Positions 23,601 to 35,490 of a stretch of DNA of 64,000 nucleotides are shown here, piece by piece. The first letter of the stretch is position 1, and each line of letters opens with the position of its first letter. Under the pieces are notes generated by a model that saw only the letters and a program-made list of their open reading frames with translations, made no database searches and was not told the origin of the DNA. The stretch covers positions 33,905,480 to 33,969,479 of the forward strand of contig VZSR01001685.1 of NCBI GenBank assembly GCA_013398615.1, written 5' to 3'. The position numbers and the translations under genes were made by a program. The DNA is from Brachypodius melanocephalos (taxonomy: Eukaryota > Chordata > Aves > Passeriformes > Pycnonotidae).

Positions 23601-23900
23601 CGCGGCCGGGCCCGCGCTGCGCATGTGCGAGGGCGGCAGGCGGCTCCCCCGCCAGTTCGCCGCCCGCGCCCCGCTCGCCCCAGCGCCGCCCCTGTGCCGC
23701 GGGGCCGCGCCGACCCCCGCGCCCCCCGGGACACCCCGCGTCCCGGCCCGGCTGCCCCGGCTCCGCCGGCAGAGGCGTGCGGGAGAGCGGCAGGCAGCGC
23801 CGGGAGGAGCGCTGCCATCGCTGCCGCCGCCCGCAGCTCCTGCACATCTCCACCGCCCGGCCCCGCTGGTTGGGGGCATCCCCGGCACCATCACCCCTCT

Positions 23901-23930
23901 CCGGTCCGCTCCGGTCCGCTCCGGTCCGCT
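23901..23930. repeat. Three tandem copies of decamer CCGGTCCGCT
   Basis: A perfect 10-bp unit repeated three times upstream of the CCNE2 start, followed by a partial copy. Confidence 0.95.
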
Positions 23931-24240
23931 CCATCGGGCTCCGGGCCCCGCCGAGCCAGCGGCGGCTCGGCCAGCGGCCCCGCGCGCCCAGCGGCGCTCA
24001 TCCCGCCCGCCCCGGGGCGGGGCCGCCGGCGGAGCCGCCAATGGGAGCGCGCGGAGCGGCGGCAGCGTGCGGCGGCCCGGGATGTAAACACGGCCCCGCC
24101 CGCCCCCGCCGGCCCGCCGCCACTGACAGCGACCGGGCAGCCGGGACCCCGCAACCGCCCAGGGCTGACACCGCACAGACACCGCGCACCATGCCCGGGG
24201 GTAGCCCCGGCTGTCACCCATCCCACTGCACCTGGGCAGG

Positions 24241-24607
24241 GTGAAGAGGAGGGAGGCTCAGGAATGGCCTTATCGCTCTCTACAACCATCTGAAAGGAGG
24301 ATGTGCCAAGTAGGGGTCATTATCTTCTCCCGGGTAACAAGTGATAGGACAAGAGGACAGAGTCTTAGGCTGCACCAGGGGAGGTTGGGGTTGGACATCG
24401 CAAAGAATTTCTTCATAGAAAAGGTGATTAGACATTGGAATGGACTGTCCAGGGAGGTGGTGGTGGTGTCACCATCCCCGGAGGTTAAGGAAAGACTGGA
24501 TATGTCACTTAGTACCATGGTCTAGTCGACATGGTGGCGTTAGATCAGGGGTTGGACTCGATGATCCCAGAGGTCTTTCCCAACCTAATTATTTCTGCGA
24601 TTCTGTG
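24241..24607 (+). mobile_element. CR1 LINE 3' fragment, sense strand +
   Basis: Contains the canonical CR1 3' sequence: GGAGGCTCAGG, TCTACAACCATCTGAAAGGAGG, AAGTGATAGGACAAGAGG, GGTTGGACTCGATGATC, ending in the octamer-like tail ATTTCTGCGATTCTGTG. It is truncated at its 5' end, as most CR1 copies are, and begins where the CCNE2 CpG island ends. Confidence 0.93.
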
Positions 24608-26561
24608 CCAGCTGGAGACAGGCCTCCCCCAAGCACGGCCTCCATGATAGCACGTGGAGAAGCGCTATTCCCTACAGAGCAGCTTTCCACACCTGCCAGC
24701 CAGGGCCACCACTGCCACTCAGAGTCACACCGTGTCCAAGGGCAGCAGAGCCCACTGCAGCAGCACCCACCCTGCAATCCCCTTCTTCAGCATACGATAG
24801 CAAAGCTTACCCTCAGTGCCAGCACACCTCCTGTTAACGTCACTCAATAGTAGCATGGAGGTTTCTTAATACATATTCAAAAAAACCCAGAAATGAAATC
24901 CACACTACCCCAAAAGCAATCAACCCCCAAAGCACCACATACCTAGCAATGCTGTAAGCAGGTCTTTTCTTTGAAACACCCAGTGCAGGGCACCTACAGC
25001 CATTTTGCTGGTGAGGAACAACTGGCACTTTCTTGCAGTGCTGACCACACATACTGTAAAGCAGCACAAAGAGAAGCCATAGCTGCCTTCAAGTAAACCC
25101 ACATTTTTTTTTCCCACCTATTTTTCTTTTCCCAAGTGTAACATTATTAAAGACTAAACATAGGGTTTGCCTCCAAGCATGTATTATAGTAATTAAACAT
25201 GATAACCAGGTGCTTACTGTCTGCTAGCTTTGCCATTTTAAAGGGCAAGGGAAAAGGAGTGCAGCCCACCAAGGCAGAGATATCACAGTAGGGTCACTGC
25301 CAGCAGTTTAATAGGTTCCAAATTCTGGGCACCAAGGACCATCTCTCAGCTGTGCGTCCTTACTGCACCTGATGAAATCGGAACAACAATTTCTGCAAGC
25401 TTCAAGTAAAGCACTGATGTGCAAGATGAACATTACAGCCAGCCAGCCACCTCAGCTCTGCAAAATGTCTGTTCCAGGCCTTGTCATGAAGAAAATCTGC
25501 TAGTTGTCATTCAAATGGAATGCAAAAAAGCCCAAAATTCACTGTCATTTAAACAATCTTTTGTCAACTGAATATATTGCATCAGCTCATTGCAAGAAAT
25601 CTAACCCATGTCATAATTCAGGATGCCTGCTGTACACATGGATGTATCTCATTTAGTTGTCTTCCACTGGAATTCACCAGCAAGATACATGTTGCTGTCT
25701 GGAAGTTCATCTCCTACTCCACTGACTACAAAGAAAAGGTGGTCCCCTGAATTTGGGCAAACTTGACCTAACTGACCTCCTGCCTTTAGCTGACTTGCTG
25801 AAGTTGAAATACTACCATAGCTAATTTGTTAAAAACAACTGAAACTTCAGCTAGCAAGAGAAGAGAGACAAATTATCTTTTTTTTTCCCTAAAAAACCTC
25901 TACCCTTCAGAGATGCCTGATTAGGGCTTGTTGGCTACCAGGCTCCACACAGCAAAGTGGGTTTGGTACATCAGGAATAGGTTCCATGGCACATTGTGAA
26001 AGAGGAATACTGTAAAGGGAATGATAGCTAAAAATTGGATGGGTCAGGCTGGCCATGAATAGGTCTCAGCACAAAGACTGTAATGATTATGATGCTCATT
26101 TTTCTGTATCTTTTAATGTGAGCTGCTGCAAGTCACCTGTCACATTCTTGTGGTTTTGATTCAGTAGTGGAAAATGCACCAGGTCCCGTGAGCATTCCCC
26201 ATCCTGCCAGCAACTTTTCCCATAAATTTTCATCAGTTAAAAAATCCCACGAAACAACGAACCAAACCAAACCCCCAGAAGCTAATGTGTAATCAAATCC
26301 TGCAGCAGACAATGAAATTATGATTTTAATGAAAGCTCACACACTGACCTTTTGATGTGGCAATAAAAATGAAGTGAGCTAGTCCACGCTGGGACGTTTC
26401 CAAGTGGATTGACACACAGTACATCCTCTTTTACTGTGTGGATGCCTCCTTAGGGAGGATGAATGTAAAAGAAGAATTTTTTAAGATTCTAGAAATATAC
26501 TAGTGCTCAGCAGTGTTTGTGCTGGGATCTAGCAAGTCCTTTTAGATTAGTCTAGTGGTTT

Positions 26562-26563
<2 letters not shown>
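24608..26563. other. Intergenic, nothing recognised
   Basis: AT-rich unique-looking DNA without an open frame, repeat or RNA gene that I can support. Confidence 0.5.

Positions 26564-26630
<67 letters not shown>
26564..26630. repeat. T52 run directly followed by A15
   Basis: An uninterrupted run of 52 T (26564-26615) joined to 15 A (26616-26630). Homopolymer length is likely to be inaccurate in an assembly. The junction is a self-complementary T/A block. Confidence 0.95.
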
Positions 26631-27223
26631 CAAACAATTACCATTTGTAGGTATGTTCCAGAGAAGGTGTTAAGGCCTTCCTTACAAGTTTACATATCTG
26701 AGGTTGTTTTTCTTGGTTATCATTTTATGGATCTATTTGAAGGAGCCTGGAATCTACCAAAGATCTAAAATGCACAGATCTAAAGTTATGAGGATCAATC
26801 TAGTTACTGTGTGCTCAATACTGCTCTTCTCCCAAGGAGTTTCTGAAACCATTTGGTTTTTCCCAAGGAAAGAAGCAGGATTTCATTAGAACATTTGCAC
26901 ACACTCCACTGTGACCTGGGCACAAAAATAGCATGGACTATCATGTACCATATTCCTCCTACCCTGCAGTAAGGATATTGCTGTGGTCATCTGCTTGTGG
27001 TGTCAGGCTTTGTCCTTTTCAGTCACAGCCATTTTGTCAACACTGTTCTGTAAGGTAGTTAAGAGAAAGGCCTGCTCTTGTGTGGATGAACTTCACTGTT
27101 TTTAAGAGGAGTTTTAAGGTTATTTATGGCTCCAGCTACATAGCCTAAACAAGGCACCATTAAAGCTTTATACCTCCTAAAGAGAAATACTTTAGCAGGA
27201 AGTTGCACCCTTCCATAAAGGTA

Positions 27224-27309
27224 TTTGGTTTTTTGTTTTTTGTTTTGGTTTTGTTTGGTTGGTTGGTTGGTTTTGTTTGTTTGTTTGTTGTTTTTTCTTG
27301 TTGTTGTTG
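27224..27309. repeat. GT/T-rich low-complexity tract with (GGTT)n, (GTTT)n and (GTT)n
   Basis: Consecutive (GGTT)4, (TTTG)4 and (TTG)4 units in a pyrimidine/G-rich stretch. Confidence 0.9.
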
Positions 27310-27412
27310 AAGAGCATGAGACAGCTTGAAACTCTAAGGTTTAAAACCATCTTATTTTCTATTAGAACTTTCAATGTTCTAATATCCTGCTTGTTTCATC
27401 CAGAGACTTTTT

Positions 27413-27552
27413 CACAGAATCACAGAATGGATGGGGTTGGAAGGGAGCACAGTGGGTCATCTGGTCCAAACTCCCTACTCAAGCAGGGCCATCCCAGAGC
27501 ACATGGCACAGAATTTTATCCAGACAGTTCTTGGCATCTCCAATAAGGGAGA
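27413..27552 (-). mobile_element. CR1 LINE 3' end fragment
   Basis: Starts with tail octamers CACAGAATCACAGAATGG, then GGTTGGAAGGGAGCACAG and TCATCTGGTCCAAACTCC, the reverse complement of the CR1 3' end. About 140 bp. Confidence 0.9.
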
Positions 27553-29103
27553 CTCCACAAAGTCTTTATTTTTAAACAAGGCATGATGCAGTTTAGTATG
27601 CATTAAGGAGTATTTTTAAGACATTACAAGATTGATTTGGTTTGTGGTTTGAGGGTTTTCTTCTGATTTGGTGTGGACAGGGGTCATATAACAGTTATTA
27701 AGAACCTGTTAGCTAAAATATAGGAGAGCAAACCTTTAGTCATAAGCAAATTAATATATCTTTCTAAGGCAAATACTAGCAACAAGAGAGCATAGGCAAA
27801 GACCAGCTGTTGGTAAGCAGCTTGTATGACAATCAAATCAGCATAAGACATCCAAACTAAGAGTTAACTAAAAGATAATAACTAAGAACTATTTTAATAA
27901 TAGAGGAAGAAAACTCAGGTAGAGATCAAGAATAAATCACTAATTCCCTTATGATTTACAGTGTCAAACCTTGATGTCAAAGCATGATGCAAGGATTTCC
28001 TCTTTTAATTAAGTTTTTGAAGGCACAGTTTTAAAGGAGGTGGGGATTCAGAGTTGCCAGCCTTTTAAACTCACATTCAGAAGTAGATGCTGTCATTTTG
28101 CAACAGTTATGAAGCAAAGCAATGGACCATGTCCTTCTGGCTCTTGTTAGTAGCCTCTTTCTTTCTTCTTGAGATCGTGCACCTTTCTTATCAGAAAGAA
28201 GTTTGGAAAAAAAATTCTCTTGTCCTGAAAACCCTTTTATGCAGAAGGCACTTCATTTGTATCCATGAAAACTCATTCATGTCAGACACCCATAGATTGT
28301 CTTGTACATAAAGGATTAAACTCCTGCTGTGAACACACCAAAGGTGAAGCATCTTTAAAGAACAATTCTTACACTTGATCTCCTGAGCAAAGCCCACAGT
28401 CACACCCCAGTAGGGACAGTGTCTCTCCAGTGAGAAGGAGCACCTGTAACTAATTGCCAAGCACTGGGTTTATCTTCATCTACCTCTGTGTTGAATCTCT
28501 TATCTGCTGCAGAAAGTAATAGCAAGGCACAATTCCCTCATATTTTCCAGTACTGTTTAACCACTGGTCTGCAAATGTGACACCTTTTGGACCAGAAAAT
28601 AAGTGTAAGTAAGGGAAAATAAGGAATATGGAGTCATAGAAAAGAGCCATGTAGAAGACAAGTAGGACAATAATGCAGCATTTTTTAAAACCAAACCAGT
28701 TTCATTTATCCTAGGGTCACCTCATAAGCATGCAAGAAGACACCTCTTTGCCCTGCTGCCAGGAGAAGCAGACAGCTGGCTACAGGGGCCAGCTCTGGCC
28801 CTGCCTGGGACCTGTACCTGGTTCTTCATCCAGACAACTCACATCACCTCATTGAACATACAGCTGCCAGGCCCTGGGCTCAGGACTTTCCTGCCCAGGC
28901 CTGCAAGGTGAATGGTGTTTACTGCTGATGCTCCATCTTCTAAGCACTATCCAAACACCTTTTCAACACTCGGTGGCTAAGACTTATGATTCCCTATAGC
29001 CTGAGGCTTAGCCATGTTTAGAGGACACCATGGATCTCTCCAGAGGCAAAGGTGATAGGCAGGAGATAATAACTCCACCCCAAATTGCCCACCATTAATA
29101 AAT
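27553..29103. other. Intergenic, nothing recognised
   Basis: No supported gene or repeat family. A short GC-richer patch at about 28740-28920 shows no coding signal. Confidence 0.45.
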
Positions 29104-29165
29104 GTACTTATATATAATATATATAATATATGTACTTATATATAATTAATATAATACATATACTT
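29104..29165. repeat. (AT)n-rich microsatellite
   Basis: TATATAATATATATAATATATG-type sequence in which ATGTACTTATATATAAT occurs twice. Confidence 0.9.
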
Positions 29166-29237
29166 ATTCAGCTGTTTGGCAGTTTGTCACCAGCCACAGA
29201 AGCCATATTGTCCTTCCCATTAATACAAGCCATGTTC

Positions 29238-29884
29238 ACAGAATTATAGAATCATTAAGGTTGGAAAAGACCTCCAAGATCATTAAGTCCAATCTTGGAC
29301 TGAACATTGCTTTGTCAACCAAACCATAGCACTAAGTGCCACATCCAGTCATTTTCTTGAATGCATCCTGGAATGGTGACTCAACCAGCTCCGTGGGAAG
29401 CCCATTCCAGTGCTTAACAACCCCAACAGTGACAAAATTCTTCTTGATGTCCAACCTCAACCTCCCTCAGCACAGCCTGAGGCAATGTCCTCTCATTCTG
29501 TCGTCACTTGTTACCCGGAAGAAAAGACCAACCCCACCTGGCTACAACCCCCTCTCAGGTAAAGAGCATTAAGGTCCTCTCTGAGCCTCATTTTCTCCAG
29601 GCTAAATATCCCTGGCTTCCTCAGGCACTCCTTGAAGGACTTGTGCTCCAAACCCTTCCCCAGCTCCACTTCCCTTCTCTGGACACGCTCCAGTACCTCA
29701 GTGTCTTTCTTGAATTGTGGGGCTCAGAACAGGACACAGCACTCGAGGTGTGGCCTCAGCAGTGCCCAGTGCTGAGGGACAATCCCTGCCCTGGTCCTGC
29801 TGAGCACATTATCACTGATACAGGCTAGGATGCTGTTTGCTGCCTTGGCCACCTGGGCACATGCTGGCCCATGTTCAGCCACTG
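29238..29884 (-). mobile_element. CR1 LINE 3' fragment
   Basis: The + strand begins ATAGAATCATTAAGGTTGG and continues with GACCTCCAAGATCATTAAG, CATTCCAGTGCTTAACAA and TCTGGACACGCTCCAGTA, all reverse-strand CR1 3' sequence. About 650 bp; it abuts a second copy in the same orientation. Confidence 0.93.
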
Positions 29885-29885
29885 T

Positions 29886-32110
29886 CATAGAATCATGCTG
29901 TCATCTGCTCATCCTGGGCAGAAATCATTAGGATCATCAAGTCCAACTCCTGGATCTGCCCAGGACGCCCCAAGAATCATACTGAGTGCCTGAGAGCATT
30001 GTCTAAAAAATTCTCAGACTCTATCAGGCTTGGTGCTGTGACCACTTCCCTCAGGAGCCTGTTCCAATGTTCAACCACCCTCTGGGTGAAGAACCAGAAT
30101 TTTTCCAATATCCAACCTAAACCTCCCAACTCAGGGAGGAACTGCTGTTCCCTTGGGTGTTGCCACTGGTCATGAGAGTGAAGAGATCATGACTCCACTC
30201 ATGAGAATGTTGAGGTCTCACCTCAGTCTCCTCTAGGCTGAACGAACTGACCTCAGCTGCTCCTAATAAAGGTTCTCCTACAGACCTTTCACCATTCTCA
30301 TGGCCCTCCTTTGGACACTCCCTAAGAGGTTTATATCTTTCTTATATTGAGGTGACCAAAATATCACACAATATTCGAGGTGAGGCTGCCCTAGTGCAGA
30401 GCAGAGTGGGACAATCCCTTCCCTTGCCCAGCTATCAATGCTGTGTCCCCAGGACATGGTTGGCCCTCCTGGCTGCCAGGGCACTGCTGACTCACATTCA
30501 ACTTTCCACTGACCAGGACCCCCAGGTCCCTTTCTGTGGCGCTCCTCTCCAGCCTCTCATTCCCCAGGCTGTCCTTACATGCAGGGTTGCCCCATCTCAC
30601 ACACAGAATCTGGCACTTGTCCTTGTTAAACTACATACTGTTGGTGATTGCCCATCTCTCTAGTTGAGGTCTCTCTGCAGGGCCTCCCTGACCTCAAGGG
30701 AATCAGCAGCTCCTCCCACTTTGGTGTCCTTGATAAACTTAGTATTTCTTTAAGTACTGTGTCCAAGTTGTTAATAAAGCTGTTGAAAAGAGCTGAGCTG
30801 AGGATGGGCCCCTGCAGAACTCCACTAGTGACAGGTTCCCAGCCTGGTGTCACCCCATTCACTATAACCCTTTGTGCCTGACCCCTGTGCCAGCTGCTCA
30901 CCCATCTCAGGATATGTTTATCCAGCTCTGTGCTGGATATTTTGTCCAGAAGGATCCTGAGGGAGACAGTATTGAAAGCTTTGCTGGAGTCAACAAAGGC
31001 TTTCCTAGGTCAGCTAGGTGGGTTACCCTGTTACAGAAGGAAGGAAGGAAGGTTTGACAAGCAGAACTTTCTCCTCATGAAGCTGTGCTGGTTGAGACCG
31101 ATGATTGCATTGACCTCGAGATGTTTTTCAATACCTCTCAGAATAATCTTTTACATGATTTTACCAGCACTAAAGTGGGACAGACAGGTCTGTATTTTCC
31201 AGGGTTCCCCTTCTTGCCCTTCCTGAAAATCAGGACAATGTTCACCAGCTTCCAGTCAGCTGGGACCTCTCCAGATTCCCAGCTCAAAATCATCAAGAGA
31301 GATTTTGTGATAACATCAGCTAGTCCTTTCAGGATTGTTGGATTAATCCCATCAGGCCCTATTGATTTGTAGGGATCCAGCTGGAGTAGTAGATCAAGTT
31401 GAGGGTCAGGTGGGATTTGATCATTCTCACAGCCATGGTCCTCCAGCTCAGAGCACTGAGGACCCCTTGGTCCATCATCCATGTTANNNNNNNNNNNNNN
31501 NNNNNNNNNNNNNNNNNNNNNNNNNNNNNNNNNNNNNNNNNNNNNNNNNNNNNNNNNNNNNNNNNNNNNNNNNNNNNNNNNNNNNNTCCAGAGTTGAAGT
31601 TTTCCTGCACTTTTCCTCCTGTCAACAAAGATTTTAAACTGGATCACTTCATGGTTGCTGTGGCCAAGACGGCACCAGTCACCACGTTGCTCACAAGATC
31701 CACTCTGTTGACAAGCAGCAGATCAAGGAGGGCATCTTTCTGAGTCAGCTCCCTTGGTACCTGTTCCATGAAATTGTTGTCCAGGTTTAGGAATTTTCTG
31801 GCCCAGGTTGTACCAGCTGTGTGATTATCCCAGTTAATTTCTGGCAGGTTGAACTTCCCCATAAGGACAAGAGCAGTTGATTTGGAAGTGTCCCTTAGTT
31901 CTTCAAAGAATAAGTTGTTGATGTCATCATCCTGCCTGGCAGGTCTATAGTAGACTGCCACAATGACATCCACATTGTTTGTTTGTCCCTTGATTCTTAT
32001 CCAGAGTCTCAACTGTGCCATTGCCAACTGTGAGCTCCACACATTCCAGCCCTTCCGTTACACACAGTGCCAACCCCTACCTCTTCAGCCATGCCTAACC
32101 CTCTCAAAGA
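29886..32110 (-). mobile_element. Longer CR1 LINE copy with decayed endonuclease/reverse-transcriptase ORF2
   Basis: Read leftward: an endonuclease-domain fragment (about 32042-31644) with VAVYYRPARQDDD, LVLMGKFNLPEINWDNH and ALLDLLLVNR. After the 100-N gap comes an RT fragment (about 31470-31138) with YKSIGPDGINPTILK, VPADWKL and GNPGKYRPV, then WHRGQAQRVIVNG and TSGVLQGPILSSALFN (about 30900-30760). Frameshifts separate the blocks and the RT catalytic FADD motif is not visible where expected, so it is not autonomous. The 3' end abuts the previous copy at 29886. Confidence 0.93.
31487..31586. other. Assembly gap of 100 N
   Basis: Exactly 100 N, a conventional placeholder for a gap of unknown size, inside the CR1 copy between its endonuclease and RT parts. 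The true length missing is not known. Confidence 0.98.
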
Positions 32111-32111
32111 G

Positions 32112-32290
32112 CCTGTAACCATCCAACCATGTCAACCTGCACCCCCAGGTCCTTTTCTGACAGGCCACTTTCCAGCCACTCTTCCCTAAGCCTGTAGCAC
32201 TGCATGAGGTTTTTGTGATCCAAGTGAAGGACCCAGCACTTGGTCTTACTGAATCTCAGAACACCATCTTTGGCCCATCAATCATTCCTC
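32112..32290 (-). mobile_element. CR1 LINE internal fragment
   Basis: Segments such as CCCCCAGGTCCTTTTCTGAC, AAGGACCCAGCACTTGGTCT and TTACTGAATCTCAGAAC match the CR1 region that appears at 30560-30640 in the previous copy. It is therefore a separate or rearranged insertion rather than a continuation. Confidence 0.75.
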
Positions 32291-33704
32291 AGTCTCACAC
32301 CATAGATAGAAGAGCTAGAAGTGAAATTCACTGCTGGGAGTAGACAAGGGCTTTACTTCTGCCCATGTCAGTCCCCTCTTTCTTAATGAAAATCTCATCT
32401 CCTTTGTTTACCTTGCAAAAATTGACAGCTCATGGCTGATAACCACATATCCCAAAAGCCTGATGCCTGCCTTCTCTTTTCCACCTCTCTCTGCTGCTAA
32501 TTCTCTGTAGAGCCCCATTTCAGGGAATCTACAATTCTTTTAGCACTCTGATAGATTTATTTTTGTACATAATGGTATTATTTTATTATACTGCATAAGT
32601 CACCTTGCTTGGACACAACAATTCGAAGTCTACAGAGGAAAAAGTATAGACCTATGGCACAGCCCATGTCTGCAAGCTGAGATCTGAAGCCTGCTCCTGG
32701 ACACTAGCCTAGTTTTGCTACTCTTATCTATTTGGGGTTTTTTTGTTATTATTCCTTTTCCTTACCTTACTCATGAAATTACAATAGTTTTATTTGCCTT
32801 AGTAAGGTATTTAACTGTTCAGCTATCAGTCTGCCCACAAAACTTTTGAACAAGTCAAAAGACTTCTGAAGTATTAGTTATACAGCAGTAACTCCAGAAC
32901 AGTATTTTCATCAAGAAAAAGCTGGCTGCAAAACATATCCTGTTAAGTCTCTCTTCAGTCTCATTTACTCTGATATATCATGACCACACCATGGGAACAA
33001 CAGTGCCACAGCAGCATCAGCATGTTCTTTTCATGAGTCTTTCCTACATGTTCCAAAAAGCCCAAACCTTCCTTGCAAGGATCACTCAATAAGTCACAAT
33101 ATTTTGTGGCTATAAACATGCACCACAAGTCAAAGAGACAAATAAAGCAGATACTGAATGACTGATGAGGAAACAGTGTAGTAACTATGGCTCTCTCTGA
33201 CATTTAACACTGAGGAGGGCACTCTATCAGAGACATACAAGGATTTATAGAGACTGAAAAAATAGAATGTAAAGTGAGAACTTAAGCCAATAGTTAAAGC
33301 GATGCAACTCTTCATACAAACATTTTTGCTTCAGCACAGAGAAGTTTCAAAAAACACTAGTTCATGGTATTTTGGAGACTGTCCAAGCTAAATTTTAAAA
33401 GTTACATCAGGTCTGAAATAAGCACTCCCAAAAGAAACACTATCAGCTTAACTATGTTAGGTTATCTGTATAAGCATAATTGATCAAACTTTTCTCCTGA
33501 AGAATACTGAACAGCTCTCAGCATAGACTTGCTGCTTTGATAAATGTACAGGACAAAATCTACATTTCAAAGGGAAAGATTTTACTCAGTTCTTGCTCTG
33601 GGAAGATGGATGCTTTGTTACACAAACACCTTTTCACTGCTGTCAGTTAAATAGATTTTGTCACCCTGCTTGTTTGGTGGGTGAGAATTAAATCAGGAAC
33701 TACT
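32291..33704. other. Intergenic, nothing recognised
   Basis: AT-rich DNA without a supported gene; no clear repeat family. Confidence 0.45.
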
Positions 33705-33882
33705 TGTAACAACTCAGCCCATACAAATCCATGGAAGCCTGTATCCAACGTGCTGAGAGAGCTGGCTGATGTCATTTCAAGGCCACTCTTCATGATCTTT
33801 GGAAAGATGCAGAGATCAAGGATTCCCAGTGGCAAAAAACCCCACTCATTTATACAGTTTCAGAAAAAGCCAAAATAACAAC
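33705..33882 (+). mobile_element. CR1 LINE reverse-transcriptase fragment, sense strand +
   Basis: GTGCTGAGAGAGCTGGCTGATGTCATT and CCACTCTTCATGATCTTTGG correspond to the CR1 RT segment coding VLRELADVI and PLFMIF. Only this short internal piece remains, opposite in orientation to its neighbours. Confidence 0.8.
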
Positions 33883-34044
33883 GTGGATAAGATCACTGAG
33901 CCCATTTCTCACATTCAAGGATTTCCTGTATTTCAGCTTCCACATATTGCCTTTTATCAGGTACCACCAGAGAAAAGACTGGCTCTGTTGTCTTTATTGC
34001 CACCTTTAGCTGTTTATATAACTTGACAAGATCCACCCAGATTT

Positions 34045-35490
34045 TTCTTCTCCAGCCGAAACAATCCCAGCTCTCATCCTCTCCTTGTTATTTCAGTCTT
34101 CAATCCTATTATCCCCTGGCCTCTTGCTGGATACCCTCTAGTAAATCCATGTCCTCTCATACTGGGAGCTCAGCACTGGATGTGCCATTCAGATGTGTCT
34201 CACTGGCCCAGTGGAGGGGCAAGACCACCTCCCTCCCCCTTGCTGTCAACACCGTGCCTGATGCAGCCTGGGAAGCTCTGAGTTTTTGAGGCCATGAGGG
34301 TGGACTGCTGGCTCAACTTCATGTCCACCAGGACCCCCAGGGCCCTTTCTGCCAAGATGCTTTCCAGCCAGTTGGCCTGGTACCTTGGTTTTTTATTCCT
34401 CCAGATACAAGTCTTTGTATTTCCTCTCACTGAACTCCATGAGGTTCCTCTTAGCCCATTTCTCCATGTTAGGGTCCTTTTGAATAAACAACTCTGCCCT
34501 ATGACTCAGGTTGTTAATGAAGGTTTCTAAGAGTGTTAAGGATCCTGCACTGATAGGGTTCACCAGTAAAACAAGCTTTCAGCTTGGCTTCATGTCACTG
34601 ACCACAGCACTTTGAACACAGGGTTCAGCCACCTCTCAACACACCTGCTCACCATCTGCTCCACAGTCCATAATTCGTCGCTTTGGGAAGATGTTATGGA
34701 GGACAGTGTCAAAAGCCTTGATAAAGGCAAGGTTAACAACATCCACCACTCTCCCCTCATCCACCGAGCCAGGCATCTAAGGCTCAGCACTATAGAAGGC
34801 AATTTGGTTGTCAGCCATGCTCCTCCTTCCAATAGTCCATTCTGACTACTACTGATCACCTTCTTGTTAATATTGGAAATGTTTTCCAGGATTGTTTGCT
34901 CCATTACCTTCCCAGACATCAAGGGAACAGTCTTGTTCCCCTGTACCTTCTTGTCTGCCTTGAGGATACTTGGGGAAAGATACTGGCTTTTCCCCAGCCC
35001 TCAGGAACCCTATTCATTGCCAAACCCTTCTGGACAATTAAGAACAGCTTCACAAAAGAATCAGCTCCTTACACCTCATGGGTGCATCCCATAAAACCGT
35101 GTATAGTGCATTTATTTAAACATTTCTTACCTTGAGACTTCTCATCCAAGGGTTGATCTTCATTGCTTTAGCATTTCCCACAGGCACCAGGGGTCAGCAA
35201 TCCCAAAGGGTGGCCTTCCCAGTAGATAGCAAGGCAAAGAAGACTTGGAGGACTTCAGCCTTCTCCATGTCCTTTGTCACATGGATTTTTAGCAGCAGGC
35301 CCACACTTCTTCTGGTCTTCCTTTTGCAGCTGATGTATCTGTGGAAGGCCTGTTGTCCTCCACATCCCTTGCCAAGTTCAACTGCAGGTGGCTTTGCTTT
35401 GCCTTCCCTAACCCCATTCCTAGGCATCTGCACAGGATCTCTGCCCCCTCATAGGATACCCATACCAGCAGCTTTCCATAGGTTTTTTTT
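34045..35490 (-). mobile_element. Diverged CR1 LINE ORF2 fragment
   Basis: Reverse-strand CR1: CACCAGGACCCCCAGGGCC near 34325, GACAGTGTCAAAAGCCTTGA near 34705, ACTACTGATCACCTTCTTGT near 34850, CTTCTCCATGTCCTTTGTCAC near 35260. It spans about 1.4 kb from the RT into the preceding linker; frames are broken and it has neither the 3' tail nor the 5' end. Confidence 0.88.

Larger units (their letters stand above)
22480..24200. promoter_or_regulatory. CCNE2: CpG island / CCNE2 promoter region
   Basis: Very GC- and CpG-rich over about 1.7 kb, in contrast to AT-rich flanks. It holds the CCNE2 TATA box, GC boxes (GGGGCGGGG near 24013), a CCAAT box at 24038-24042 and a FOX-like TGTAAACA near 24085. 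Every long open frame here, on either strand, is a by-product of high GC. A CpG island of this length may also fire rightward; family knowledge says some human NDUFAF6 transcripts start close to CCNE2, but no such exon is visible here. Confidence 0.85.

Noticed and set aside
22331..24293. Many overlapping long open frames on both strands (up to 241 codons)
   Set aside because: They arise because high GC removes stop codons in the CpG island. They are Pro/Arg/Gly/Ala-rich in every frame, lack family resemblance and overlap each other on both strands.
31138..32042. Minus-strand frames with RT and endonuclease similarity as a host gene
   Set aside because: They are decayed CR1 ORF2 pieces with frameshifts and an assembly gap, not a functional gene.
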